Positions 7,724 to 15,439 of a stretch of 49,723 bases of DNA are shown piece after piece. Below the pieces are notes generated by a model that saw only the letters and a list, made by a program, of their open reading frames with translations, was not told where the DNA came from and did no database searches. Each line of letters starts with the position of its first letter. Positions within the stretch are counted from its first letter, which is position 1. The translations under genes were made by a program, and so were the position numbers. This stretch comes from Acidobacteriota bacterium (GTDB lineage Bacteria; Acidobacteriota; Terriglobia; Acidiferrales; UBA7541). Where the stretch lies: positions 1 to 49,723 of the forward strand of contig JABCZR010000028.1 in the NCBI GenBank assembly GCA_013289585.1, written 5' to 3'.

Positions 7724-9244
7724 TCAATGCAGAATCGGCGCACGTGCCGCCCGCCCGGGAAACACACCGCCCACAAGCTGCCCGTCCTTGACCACCGCGA
7801 CCCCATTCACAAACACAAACTGAATCCCCTCCGAATACTGCAACGGCTCCTCGAAAGTGGCCTTATCAATCACGCGGTTCGCGTCAAACACGGTAATGTC
7901 CGCGTTCGCCCCCACGCGAATCCGTCCTTTGTCCTTGAAAGCCGGTGCGCGCTTCTCCAACCGTTGCGCCGGCATTAGCGTCATCTTGTTCAGCGCCGTC
8001 ATCAAATCCAGCGCTTTTTCTTCCCGCACATAATGTCCCAGCACACGCGAATACGTTCCTTGCCCGCGTGGATGAACTTTGGCTCCGGTAATGGGCATGC
8101 CATCGCTGGCAATCATCACCATGGGATTCGCTACGGCGGTGCGCGCCGCTTCCTCCGGAATCGAATGGATTACAACGATTCCGCCAGTCTTGCGGTACTT
8201 CTCAAAAGTTTCCGCGGTCAATCGTTCCCCCGTATCGGCCCACTGCACGTCGTGATAACTGATTTCCATTTTTTCCTGCCAGCCCGGATCGAACACTGCG
8301 GACTGCAGGTACGTGCTGCCCGCAGTGTATGGATAGCATTCCGTCGTAACGTCAATACCGCGTTTCTGTGCGCCTTCGACCATGGCGATCAGTTGCGGCG
8401 TGTATTTCATTCCCATGCTGGTGATGTGGACGACATGGAGCGGCGCCCCCGTCGCAGCCGCCGCGGCGATCACCTCTTCCAGCGCGCTCAAACCAGTTTC
8501 TGGCTCTTTCCCTCCTGCATAACGCAGATGAACATGCACCGATGCGTCATATTTCGCCGCCACACGAAAGGCCTCCACAATTTCCCAGTGCGAGGCTCCC
8601 GGCGTGTAGTTGATGCCCATGCCTTCGGCAAGAGCGCCACTTTGAAATCCTCGGTCCAACGCTTCTTTGATTTGAACGATTTCTTCCGGAGTTGCCTCTC
8701 GATGAGCCGCGGCATCTTCGGCAGCCATCTCCGCCGCACTCGCCTTTCCCCCAAGCCCCTGCTCTCCATTTGTCTTCGTGAGAATATTTCTGCGCACCGG
8801 AATATGACCGATGCTCACTCCATAATTGATCAGAGACTTCCCTTCCCTTGCCGCATACCAGCGGTCCACGTCGGCAGTGCCGCCTTCCAGCTCCAGCGAG
8901 GTCGTCACGCCGTCGTGCGCCTGAAATTGATAATTCCGCGGCTCCTGCCCGTGTTCATGCAAATCGATGAAACCCGGCGCAACCACGAGCCCTTTGGCAT
9001 TAACGGTCTGCTTTCCTGGAAGCGGCTCTGTCGAGATCGCCGCGATCTTTCCTCCGCGGATTCCCACGTTTCGAACCGCGTCCAGGCCCGACTCCGGATC
9101 CATCACTCTGCCGTTCGCGATGACCAGGTCGTAGCCCACGTCCTCCGGAGAAGCAGAGTTCGCCATTCCCAAGCCGCAAAGCGCCAATCCACCAGCGACC
9201 GCCAAAGCCAGCACCCATTTTTTCGCGGCGTTTACAGATCTCAT
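7724..9244 (-). CDS. exported D-aminoacylase / N-acyl-D-amino-acid deacylase-type amidohydrolase
   Basis: The 506-residue product is a metal-dependent amidohydrolase of the D-aminoacylase subgroup. Features in order: signal peptide (KKWVLALAVAGGLALCGLG), small beta domain (YDLVIANGRVMDPESGLDAV), the metal-binding GFIDLHEHGQ, a second-barrel HVHLRYAG, HVVHITSMG, and the catalytic Asp in MIASDGMP. The ATG at 9244 is chosen because GGGAGGCGGAAG precedes it; an in-frame upstream start is possible at 9262. Such enzymes release D-amino acids and a fatty or acetyl acid from N-acyl derivatives. The signal peptide places it outside the cytoplasm or on the membrane, consistent with feeding the two transporters downstream. 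One metal ligand reads HEH instead of the common HTH, so the exact substrate may differ. Confidence 0.85.
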   Translation of the reverse strand: MRSVNAAKKWVLALAVAGGLALCGLGMANSASPEDVGYDLVIANGRVMDPESGLDAVRNVGIRGGKIAAISTEPLPGKQTVNAKGLVVAPGFIDLHEHGQEPRNYQFQAHDGVTTSLELEGGTADVDRWYAAREGKSLINYGVSIGHIPVRRNILTKTNGEQGLGGKASAAEMAAEDAAAHREATPEEIVQIKEALDRGFQSGALAEGMGINYTPGASHWEIVEAFRVAAKYDASVHVHLRYAGGKEPETGLSALEEVIAAAAATGAPLHVVHITSMGMKYTPQLIAMVEGAQKRGIDVTTECYPYTAGSTYLQSAVFDPGWQEKMEISYHDVQWADTGERLTAETFEKYRKTGGIVVIHSIPEEAARTAVANPMVMIASDGMPITGAKVHPRGQGTYSRVLGHYVREEKALDLMTALNKMTLMPAQRLEKRAPAFKDKGRIRVGANADITVFDANRVIDKATFEEPLQYSEGIQFVFVNGVAVVKDGQLVGGVFPGRAARAPILH

Positions 9245-9340
9245 GCTTCTTCCGCCTCCCAATTCGCGCGCTAAGTCTCTTAGGGCAGGCTACGGCTGTC
9301 AAAGGAATTCTAGGATCAACTGCGGCTGGCAAGAGATCCG

Positions 9341-9383
9341 GTGCAAAGAAGAACCCCGAGTCGCTGGGGGGAGCGACCCGGGG
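9341..9383 (-). terminator. rho-independent terminator of the small-gene pair
   Basis: CCCCGAGTCGCT (9354-9365) pairs with AGCGACCCGGGG (9372-9383), 11 of 12 positions, around a G-rich loop. Read on the minus strand, the stem is followed by TTCTTCTTTG. It lies 70 bp after the stop of the 9452-9655 gene. Confidence 0.75.
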
Positions 9384-9435
9384 CGGGGGTACTGCTGAGG
9401 GGGGCCGGAGGAAACTTGTTTTTAGACTTCTGCGA

Positions 9436-9456
9436 ACTAGTCTAAATTAGACTAGT
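9436..9456. repeat. perfect 9-bp palindrome at the stop codon of the small HTH gene
   Basis: ACTAGTCTA (9436-9444) and TAGACTAGT (9448-9456) are separated by AAT. The right half contains the stop codon of the 9452-9655 gene. It could be a binding site for a dimeric regulator, possibly the neighbouring HTH protein, or a weak hairpin; it is not followed by a T run on the minus strand. Confidence 0.8.
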
Positions 9457-9655
9457 GCACGTGTTGCACGGCGAGCAGGCAGATCTGCCTCAGCTCTTCG
9501 TACGTGAAATACGTCTCTTCCTGTCCGCCGGCGGTCTCTCGATGGCCGAATCCCGATTCACTCGAGATGCGGCTCAATTCCATTTCCGAGATTCCCAGCA
9601 AAACCGCTGCACGCCGCCGTGTTACGTATTTCAGCTCTTGTGCTTTCATCGTCAT
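9452..9655 (-). CDS. small MerR/AlpA-like HTH protein
   Basis: A 67-residue protein if the ATG at 9655 is used (GAGGG 8 bases before it, lying within the end of the upstream gene); a GTG at 9670 and ATGs at 9661 and 9649 are alternatives. It shows a MerR-like helix-turn-helix: YVTRRRAAVLLGISEMELSR, then a short wing with FGHRETAGGQEETYFTYEELRQI. This is the size and form of single-domain DNA-binding proteins. It is coupled to the 69-residue gene upstream and precedes a palindrome and a terminator. Autoregulation through the palindrome is plausible but not shown. I do not recognise a specific named family. Confidence 0.6.
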   Translation of the reverse strand: MTMKAQELKYVTRRRAAVLLGISEMELSRISSESGFGHRETAGGQEETYFTYEELRQICLLAVQHVH

Positions 9656-9666
9656 GGTCATTTCCC

Positions 9667-9876
9667 TCACGCAGGAAGTAGAACCATTGCGTCTTCTTCA
9701 ACGGCCAAAATCATTGCTTTGTAAATATCTACGTCCCAGCCCTCGCCGATCCTCATCCTTACCGTTTCGCCGCCGTCATCCTTCAGCAGCCTGCCACGCA
9801 GCGGCACCTTAATGTCCCCAAGCGCCACTTGCAGGATCACTGGATGCCCGATCCAAGTCTTGAACGCGCTTTCCAT
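9667..9876 (-). CDS. 69-residue conserved-looking protein of unknown function
   Basis: The start at 9876 is supported by GAGGGGAAC 6 bases upstream; the frame can be extended to 10146 but the extension looks non-coding. The product alternates hydrophobic and charged residues in a pattern of five or more short beta strands (HPVILQVALGDIKVPLRGRL, then RMRIGEGWDVDIYKAMILAV, EDAMVLL). This is reminiscent of a small beta-barrel such as an Lsm- or SH3-like fold, but I cannot assign a family. It is the first gene of a two-gene unit with the HTH protein that begins 11 bp after its stop. Confidence 0.6.
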   Translation of the reverse strand: MESAFKTWIGHPVILQVALGDIKVPLRGRLLKDDGGETVRMRIGEGWDVDIYKAMILAVEEDAMVLLPA

Positions 9877-10091
9877 TCTTGTTCCCCTCAGTACTGCAGC
9901 CTGACAGGAACGAGAATCGCGCTTGGCGATGCGGTTCACAATGGTACAGAGAGGGTACGCGACTAGTAAGAAGGTACTGTTCAAACCTCGCTGCATCGAT
10001 TTTCTAACTCTCTTATCGAGGTACGTCCGTACTGTCTGCGCGGGACGCGCGGCCCATTGGTCAGAGCACCCGCAACCTTCATCCTGCGTAC

Positions 10092-11003
10092 ATGCCGCAA
10101 CACAATTTCTCTGAGCGGAAGCCCTCGCAAGAAGGTTCAGCGGCACCGTCCGTTCGGCCAGGCGTCGGACTGGCCCTGGGTGGAGGATTCGCCCGCGGCT
10201 TCGCCCATCTCGGCGTTTTGCAAGTACTCGAGCAGAACCAGATCCCCATCTCTCACATCGCGGGGACCAGCGTCGGCAGCATCCTCGGCGCAGCCTACGC
10301 CAGTGGAGCGCCTCTCTCCCGAATCATCGCAACTTGCCGCACTCTACGCTTTCGCGATATCGCCCGCTGGCGCGTTTCCCGGCTCGGCTTGGCCAGCAAC
10401 CATCGCCTTGGGGACTTGATCGAACGCGTCTTCGAATCCCGTCAGTTCGAAGACCTTCGCATCCCTCTCGCTGTGGTCGCCACCGACCTCACGTCCGGCG
10501 AACCTGTCGTGTTCACGCAGGGCGCTCTCGTGGATGCCATTCGCGCGAGCTGCGCTTTCCCCGGCTTGTTCGAGCCCGTGGAGATTGGCACTCGCTGTCT
10601 TGCCGATGGAGGCCTGGTCGCACCGGTCCCGACCGTAGCCGCACGCCAGCTCGGCGCAACTTCGGTCATCGGCATTTCCGTGGGAATGCAGGACGGCCAT
10701 CGCGGCGCACCCACCAACATCTTTCAAGTTGTCAGCCGCGCGGTCAACGCCGCCCAAAAACATCAACTCGAAATCTGGGAACGCCACGCGGATCTTGTCC
10801 TTCGCCCCGAGGTGCAGTCCCTCGCTTGGGACGATTTTGACCGCGCCGAAGAAGCCATCGAGGCGGGAGCGGTGGCTGCCCGCCGCGCGCTTCCGCGCAT
10901 CCAGAAGCTGCTGGGACAAAAGGAAGACACCGCGCAAAATCGTGAAGCTCGGCTCGAAGCAGAAGACAAAGGTTACCTTTGGCTCGCGGAGGCTCTCCGA
11001 TGA
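10092..11003 (+). CDS. patatin-like phospholipase (RssA/YchK type)
   Basis: This 303-residue serine hydrolase has the complete patatin set: oxyanion loop GGGFARGF (30-37), nucleophile elbow GTSVG with Ser60, and the catalytic Asp172 in LADGGLVAPVP. There is no signal peptide, so it acts in the cytoplasm or at the inner face of the membrane, hydrolysing phospholipids or other acyl esters. The C-terminal third (AQKHQLEIWERHADLVLRP) matches bacterial single-domain patatins of the RssA group. It is followed by a DedA-family membrane protein 188 bp downstream, both plausible in membrane lipid maintenance. The ATG at 10092 has no convincing ribosome site; an internal start before the patatin domain is possible. 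Confidence 0.92.
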   Translation: MPQHNFSERKPSQEGSAAPSVRPGVGLALGGGFARGFAHLGVLQVLEQNQIPISHIAGTSVGSILGAAYASGAPLSRIIATCRTLRFRDIARWRVSRLGLASNHRLGDLIERVFESRQFEDLRIPLAVVATDLTSGEPVVFTQGALVDAIRASCAFPGLFEPVEIGTRCLADGGLVAPVPTVAARQLGATSVIGISVGMQDGHRGAPTNIFQVVSRAVNAAQKHQLEIWERHADLVLRPEVQSLAWDDFDRAEEAIEAGAVAARRALPRIQKLLGQKEDTAQNREARLEAEDKGYLWLAEALR

Positions 11004-11190
11004 TTCGAATCAGCGCATACCTCGCTACCTTTACCATGCTGCTCATTCTCTGGCATGAATGTGGGGAGGATCTTGGCGTTTTCTGCTACCGTATAGGATT
11101 GGGTGCCGTCACGAACGCCCGTTCGCGTTCTCGAGTCCTTGTACCCGTAAGCAGTGCCGTGAATCATTCCACCGTGAGGCCTAATTCCGA

Positions 11191-11850
11191 GTGCTCGACG
11201 CCATCCTTCACTTCCTCCACTCGCTTTACAACCCGGATGGACTCAAGGAGCTAATCCGCTCCGGCGGCGCCCCCCTCGTTTGCACCATCGTTTTCATTGA
11301 AACCGGTTTTTTTGTGGGCTTCTTTCTTCCCGGCGATTCCCTGCTCGTCACTGCCGGCATTTTCGCGGCCTTGCCCGACGGAATTCCTCTCAAATGGTTA
11401 TTATTCCCCGTGATGCTTTGCGCCATCGTCGGCGATCAAATCGGCTACTGGATCGGTCGCTCAGCAGGAGCGGCGCTCTACCGCCGCGAAGACTCGATGT
11501 TCTTCCGCCGCAGCCATCTCCAGCGCGCTCATGATTTCTATGAAAAATATGGTGGCCGGGCCGTCATCCTTGCGCGCTTCGTCCCCATTGTTCGGACCTT
11601 CTGCCCGCCCGTCGCGGGCGCCGCGAGAATGCCCTACGCCCGTTACGTCGCCTTCGACATTTGTGGAGGCGTTTTGTGGGTCGGCGCAATGATCCTTGGC
11701 GGCTACTCCTTGGGCCGCTCCGTCCCCAACATCGGCTCCCGCATCCATTACGTGATCGCCGTGGTGATCCTCGTATCGGTCTTGCCGGTGATTATCAGCC
11801 TCCTCCGCTCCAGGCGCGCCCCTTCTATCTCTAGTGCCGAGGGCAAATAG
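11191..11850 (+). CDS. DedA-family membrane protein (SNARE-associated / VTT domain)
   Basis: The 219-residue protein starts at a GTG. It shows the DedA motifs: an amphipathic re-entrant region with FIETGFFVGFFLPGDSLLV near residues 33-52, and the second-half RFVPIVRTFCPPVAG containing the conserved Arg and Pro. Four to five membrane segments are visible, ending with a basic C-terminal tail. DedA proteins are thought to be lipid scramblases or flippases that recycle carriers such as undecaprenyl phosphate or phosphatidylethanolamine, and support membrane potential homeostasis. The next gene begins 4 bp after the stop if its GTG at 11855 is used. Confidence 0.93.
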   Translation: MLDAILHFLHSLYNPDGLKELIRSGGAPLVCTIVFIETGFFVGFFLPGDSLLVTAGIFAALPDGIPLKWLLFPVMLCAIVGDQIGYWIGRSAGAALYRREDSMFFRRSHLQRAHDFYEKYGGRAVILARFVPIVRTFCPPVAGAARMPYARYVAFDICGGVLWVGAMILGGYSLGRSVPNIGSRIHYVIAVVILVSVLPVIISLLRSRRAPSISSAEGK

Positions 11851-11854
11851 CCCC

Positions 11855-12475
11855 GTGCCGTCTCGCAAATTCCGCGCCATCATCTTCGACATCGGCCGCG
11901 TGCTGATCAAAGTGGATGTCAGCCGCGCTATGGCCGGACTTTCGACCGGACTCAAGCTCACTCCTCAGGAGACCTGGTCCGCCATCGAAAAGGATCCGCT
12001 CTGGCCAGACTGGCAGGAGGGCCGCATGTCTCCTCAAGACTGGCACCTCCATCTCACCAAGCGTCTCGGCGGCTCCCTCACATTCGAGCAATTCACCGAG
12101 GTTTGGAATCGGGCGCTGGTGCCCGAACCCATACAATCCGACCAATTCCTCGAAAGACTCTCCAGAGACTTTCGACTCGCTCTCCTCTCCAATACCGACC
12201 CGATCCACATGTCTCATGCTGAAGAACGCTTCTCCTTCTTTGGTTTTTTTCCGACTCGCATCTACTCCTTTCGGGTTGGCGCAAGCAAACCTGACCCCCT
12301 CATCTATCGAGAAGCCCTCCGAGCCTGCAAAGTCCCCGCCGCGGAAGCCATCTACATTGACGACGTTCCCGCCTATGCCGAAGCCGCCGATCGTCTTGGC
12401 ATGACCGGAGTCGTATTTCAGAACCCTGAGCAGCTCCAATCTGATCTCCGAAACCTCGGCGTCGGGCTTGACTGA
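11855..12475 (+). CDS. HAD-superfamily phosphatase (YihX-like)
   Basis: The 206-residue product is a HAD hydrolase of the class with a helical cap. Motif I is FDIGRVL, in which the second Asp is Gly as in YihX-type FDxGxV proteins; motif II is LLSNTD; motif III is the Lys in VGASKPDP; motif IV is IYIDDVPAY. The GTG at 11855 is chosen because GAGGG at 11839-11843 precedes it; a GTG at 11834 overlapping the dedA gene is the alternative. These enzymes dephosphorylate small sugar phosphates or nucleotides. Its cotranscription with dedA gives no clear substrate. Confidence 0.85.
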   Translation: MPSRKFRAIIFDIGRVLIKVDVSRAMAGLSTGLKLTPQETWSAIEKDPLWPDWQEGRMSPQDWHLHLTKRLGGSLTFEQFTEVWNRALVPEPIQSDQFLERLSRDFRLALLSNTDPIHMSHAEERFSFFGFFPTRIYSFRVGASKPDPLIYREALRACKVPAAEAIYIDDVPAYAEAADRLGMTGVVFQNPEQLQSDLRNLGVGLD

Positions 12476-12692
12476 AGCTTCGCCAAGCAAAAAATCCGTT
12501 GTTCGCTGTACGTTCGCGTAAACTTTGCTAGGACTAGTACCGCCCCATGTTTTTCATCTCCTTCCAACCGCCCATTCCTCTATCACTTAGCGCCACTCAC
12601 GGTTTTCCTCCTTTGGCTCCGCGCATGCAAACTCTCTGTTACAGGCCGGTTAAAACGGCATCCCCAATACGGGGTGAGGAGAGATATTGACT

Positions 12693-13550
12693 ATGTCAGA
12701 GGATCGCATCGTAGAAGTAAGAAACGGTTCTTCGTGGCAGCTTCCCGCGATTATCGTTCTAGGTTTGGTGGCCCTTGGCGGCCTTGCTTTCGGCTATAAC
12801 GCCTCTTCGAAGCTCGATACCACGCAGCAGGCGGTAGCAACGCAATTGAAGACCACTCAACAGTCTGTGCAGCAGGACATGTCGTCCTTGAAAGATCGCC
12901 TCGCGCAGGACGAAAAGGCGAATACCGATCTCCAGGGCGACCTGAAGGTCATCACCGGCAAACTCAAGATTACCCAGGGTCAACTGAGAAAGGCTCGCGA
13001 AGAAGCGGCCAAGCTCAACGACGCCACTGTCGAGAAGGTGTCCGCGCTTGACACGTCCGTTCATTCGGAACTCGCCACCAAGGCGACCAACGATGACGTC
13101 AAGACCGTGGACACCAAGGTTGTCGGCGTCAAGACCGACCTCGACGCCACCCGCGAAGACCTGAAAATGGCTCGCAGCGAGATGGGCACGCTCATCGCGC
13201 GCAATCACGATGAAATCGACCAGCTCCGCCGCCTCGGCGAACGCGATTACGTTGAATTCACCATCGTCGGCAAGAACAAGCCTCAGAAGGTGGGCAACGT
13301 TACCGTCGAACTGAAGGGCGTCAACGAAAAGCGCAATCAGTTCAGCGCCGCATTGACCATCGAAGACAAGCAGTTCGAAAAGAAGAACCGCGCCATGAAC
13401 GAGCCGATCTTCTTCTATACTTCCGGCACGCACATTCCGGAAGAAGTCGTCATCAACAAGGTGGGCAAGAACACCATCAGCGGATACGTCAGCATCCCCA
13501 AGGCGAATTCGCAAGTGGCTTCCACCGGCAGCGAAAAGTCTGGGAACTAA
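12693..13550 (+). CDS. membrane-anchored coiled-coil protein of unknown function
   Basis: The ATG at 12693 follows GAGGAGAG by 10 bases. The 285-residue protein has a short cytoplasmic N-terminus, one membrane helix (LPAIIVLGLVALGGLAFGY, about residues 17-35) and a long heptad-rich region (about 40-185; TTQQSVQQDMSSLKDRL, LRKAREEAAKLND, DLDATREDLKMARSEM). The C-terminal ~95 residues form a compact beta-rich domain (RDYVEFTIVGKNKPQKVGNV onwards). A parallel coiled coil presenting a periplasmic domain is the likely shape. It stands alone between its own leader region of 217 bp and a strong terminator, suggesting an independently regulated and perhaps abundant envelope protein. Family not recognised. 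Confidence 0.8.
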   Translation: MSEDRIVEVRNGSSWQLPAIIVLGLVALGGLAFGYNASSKLDTTQQAVATQLKTTQQSVQQDMSSLKDRLAQDEKANTDLQGDLKVITGKLKITQGQLRKAREEAAKLNDATVEKVSALDTSVHSELATKATNDDVKTVDTKVVGVKTDLDATREDLKMARSEMGTLIARNHDEIDQLRRLGERDYVEFTIVGKNKPQKVGNVTVELKGVNEKRNQFSAALTIEDKQFEKKNRAMNEPIFFYTSGTHIPEEVVINKVGKNTISGYVSIPKANSQVASTGSEKSGN

Positions 13551-13591
13551 CTACGAAGAGAAGGGCTCCGGCAGATTTAGCCGGGCGCACC

Positions 13592-13628
13592 AAAGGCGGG
13601 CAGAATCTTCTGCCCGCCTTTTTCTTTT
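13592..13628 (+). terminator. strong rho-independent terminator
   Basis: AAAGGCGGGCAGAA (13592-13605) pairs perfectly with TTCTGCCCGCCTTT (13608-13621) with a TC loop, followed by TTCTTTT. It ends the coiled-coil gene 42 bp after its stop. Confidence 0.93.
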
Positions 13629-13663
13629 GCACCAACTCCGGCCAGCTCCAGAATTCCGCTAGA

Positions 13664-14545
13664 ATGAAGTTCGCCATCCCGGAGCACTGTTTGCGCCAGA
13701 CCTCCAGTATTCTCTACATTGCCGTCGATTCGCTGATTCCCCTCCGCGGCAAAAGCGTTCCCGGATTGGATGAGTTCACCGCGACCCTCGATCATGAGGG
13801 TATTCCTGATGTCTGGGTCACTAGCCGCTCGCGCCTGCAATTTGACGAGCCGCGCCGCAAGAACGGCCACACCCATCCCTTCATCGCGGAAGACGGTTGC
13901 GCCGTCTATCTACCCGAAGATTACTTCCACTTGCGCCCGGAGTCTGTTGCTTCGAAGCAGCAGAAAGCGTCTACGCTGCGCCTCGGGCGCTTTACTTGCA
14001 TTCCCATGGCAGAGGCCTTGCCCGCTGCTGCTGAGGCCCTGGAAACCCTCTCCGAGGACACCGGAGTGCCCGTGGTGACGCTTCGCTCCCTGTCCCCCCG
14101 TGTGCTTGCACAGAATACAAATCTTCCCCAGCTTGAGGCGGAACTCTCCAGGCAGCGCGACTTCGACGAGGTATTTTTCTTTGCTGGTGTTTCGGACGAA
14201 GATGTCGAGCGCTTTCTCGTCGAGGGCCGAAATCGCAAGCTCCAGTTTCGGCAGCATGGAGTGCTTTGGTCCGTAGCCATCGGCGCTAGCCTCCAACGCT
14301 GCATCCGTGAGCTCTCGAAGCTCTACGACCGGGCGCTGCGCTATCATGCTCATTCCATTGGAATCGCCACGCCGGATCAGGCGGCAGGCCTCTTCCCTTT
14401 CTGTGAGCGCACCATTCTCCTCGCGGAAAGCAGCTTGCTAGTCGATTCGGCGGATCAGCCTGAGAGTCCCCGAGCGCGGCGATTCCCCCTTCGTGCCGCA
14501 GACACTTGGGATCGCGTCCTGGAAGCTGTCCACACTAAAAGCTAA
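13664..14545 (+). CDS. degenerate HAD-fold protein related to mannosyl-3-phosphoglycerate phosphatase
   Basis: The 293-residue product aligns by eye with Cof-type HAD phosphatases of the mannosyl-3-phosphoglycerate phosphatase branch: the cap-entry signature HPFIAEDGCAVYLPEDYF (71-88) is nearly canonical, and GIPDVWVTSRSR (46-57) is motif II. However, motif I, normally FxDLDGTL, is YIAVDSLIP (18-26), so the Asp nucleophile is Ala20. The motif III lysine position reads IGASLQRC (206-213), and motif IV, normally GDSxND, is IATPDQ (234-239). The fold is kept while nucleophile and metal ligands are lost. No mannosyl-3-phosphoglycerate synthase gene is near. It may be a binding or regulatory protein rather than an enzyme; this is inference. 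Confidence 0.7.
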   Translation: MKFAIPEHCLRQTSSILYIAVDSLIPLRGKSVPGLDEFTATLDHEGIPDVWVTSRSRLQFDEPRRKNGHTHPFIAEDGCAVYLPEDYFHLRPESVASKQQKASTLRLGRFTCIPMAEALPAAAEALETLSEDTGVPVVTLRSLSPRVLAQNTNLPQLEAELSRQRDFDEVFFFAGVSDEDVERFLVEGRNRKLQFRQHGVLWSVAIGASLQRCIRELSKLYDRALRYHAHSIGIATPDQAAGLFPFCERTILLAESSLLVDSADQPESPRARRFPLRAADTWDRVLEAVHTKS

Positions 14546-14548
14546 AGT

Positions 14549-14653
14549 CTGCGGAAAATAAGAGACATAAATGAGCGTTAAGTTGCACACTCCTGCTCCG
14601 AAATCTGCGACCAACCTCTCGCTCTCGTTCCGCAAATTGCCTATTTTCCGCAG
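14549..14653. repeat. 12-bp inverted repeat flanking an 81-bp spacer
   Basis: CTGCGGAAAATA (14549-14560) is perfectly repeated in inverted form at 14642-14653 (TATTTTCCGCAG), directly after the degenerate HAD gene. The spacer contains no gene. It may be a long-loop transcript structure or the ends of a tiny element. Confidence 0.6.
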
Positions 14654-14801
14654 CATAGCTTCTCGCGACTGCTGATTTCGTTCCTGGCCTTCCGATTGCC
14701 CTGATTTCTCCAGGCGAGTTGCGCTGTCCCAAGCTCTGTCGAATCGGATTTGCGTTTATCGAGCTCGACTGCGCAAACCGCGTACTAGGAGTCCTCATAC
14801 C

Positions 14802-14981
14802 ATGACCTGGCTTCGCCGCGCTCTTCACCTTCCTGCTCCTGAGTCCAACATCGGGCTCGTTCTTGTCCTCTGTGTGGTCACCATGAGTTTCATGTCCGTC
14901 GCCCTCGTCTGGCAGGCACAGATCATTGCCAACCAGCGCGAGGCCATCCAGTGGCTTGAACAACTCAAGTTTGGGAGCTAG
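14802..14981 (+). CDS. 59-residue single-pass membrane protein
   Basis: ATG at 14802 is preceded by AGGAGT (14787-14792) at 9 bases. The short product begins MTWLRRALHLPAPESNIG, continues into one hydrophobic helix (about residues 18-38, LVLVLCVVTMSFMSVALVWQ) and ends in an amphipathic segment (IIANQREAIQWLEQLKFGS) before a TAG. Positive charges before the helix suggest an N-in orientation with the tail outside. The ribosome site, composition and clean stop support a real gene. Function unknown; single-pass small proteins of this kind often modulate larger membrane complexes. Confidence 0.55.
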   Translation: MTWLRRALHLPAPESNIGLVLVLCVVTMSFMSVALVWQAQIIANQREAIQWLEQLKFGS

Positions 14982-15142
14982 CCAGGCCTTCCCCGCATCG
15001 CGACTCTCATCCTCTATTCTCGGTTAACACCCCTCTCTACTTCACGTGCTACCCACCCGTTAGTATCTGAGGCCAGATCCTGTACATTCCTTCACGACTT
15101 TTATCTCAACTTGTGATTCAATAGCCCCACAGGGGAATTCTT

Positions 15143-15376
15143 TTGTTCGGGAGATTTTCTTTGCGACGAATCTTGGGACTCTGTCTGCTGTCCTCGACGC
15201 TTGCGCTTTTTTTCACTGTTAAATCCGCATCCGCAATGCAATCCGATTCACAGAAATCGGTAACTGCGGCTTCCACACAAGCTTCTAACCCTGCGTCCTT
15301 GCACGATCGCCATAACCGCCATCACACCAATGGCAAACGTCACCATCACCATCACACTTCTTCCGCAAAACATTAA
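15143..15376 (+). CDS. small secreted histidine-rich protein
   Basis: This 77-residue protein uses a TTG start with AGGGGAATT 6-14 bases before it. It has a clear signal peptide (FSLRRILGLCLLSSTLALFF, then cleavage near VKSASA-M). The mature ~45 residues are rich in Ser, Thr and Ala at first, then basic and histidine-rich (HDRHNRHHTNGKRHHHHH). A tail of this type can bind zinc, nickel or copper in the periplasm. A perfect terminator follows 22 bp after the stop, so it forms its own transcription unit. No metal transporter is adjacent and metal binding is inferred from composition only. Confidence 0.65.
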   Translation: MFGRFSLRRILGLCLLSSTLALFFTVKSASAMQSDSQKSVTAASTQASNPASLHDRHNRHHTNGKRHHHHHTSSAKH

Positions 15377-15397
15377 TTCCAAGCATTTATCGAAAAA

Positions 15398-15439
15398 AGC
15401 AAAAGGGGGAACCGGGCGGTTCCCCCTTTTGCTAGTTTT
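15398..15439 (+). terminator. rho-independent terminator, possibly bidirectional
   Basis: AGCAAAAGGGGGAACC (15398-15413) pairs perfectly with GGTTCCCCCTTTTGCT (15418-15433) around GGGC, followed by AGTTTTA. On the other strand the stem is followed by TTTTTTCG, so it could also end leftward transcription from the methyltransferase gene. Confidence 0.9.

Noticed and set aside
8033-9274. 413-codon open frame on the plus strand
   Set aside because: Antisense to the amidohydrolase gene, which has clear family motifs; this translation resembles no protein.
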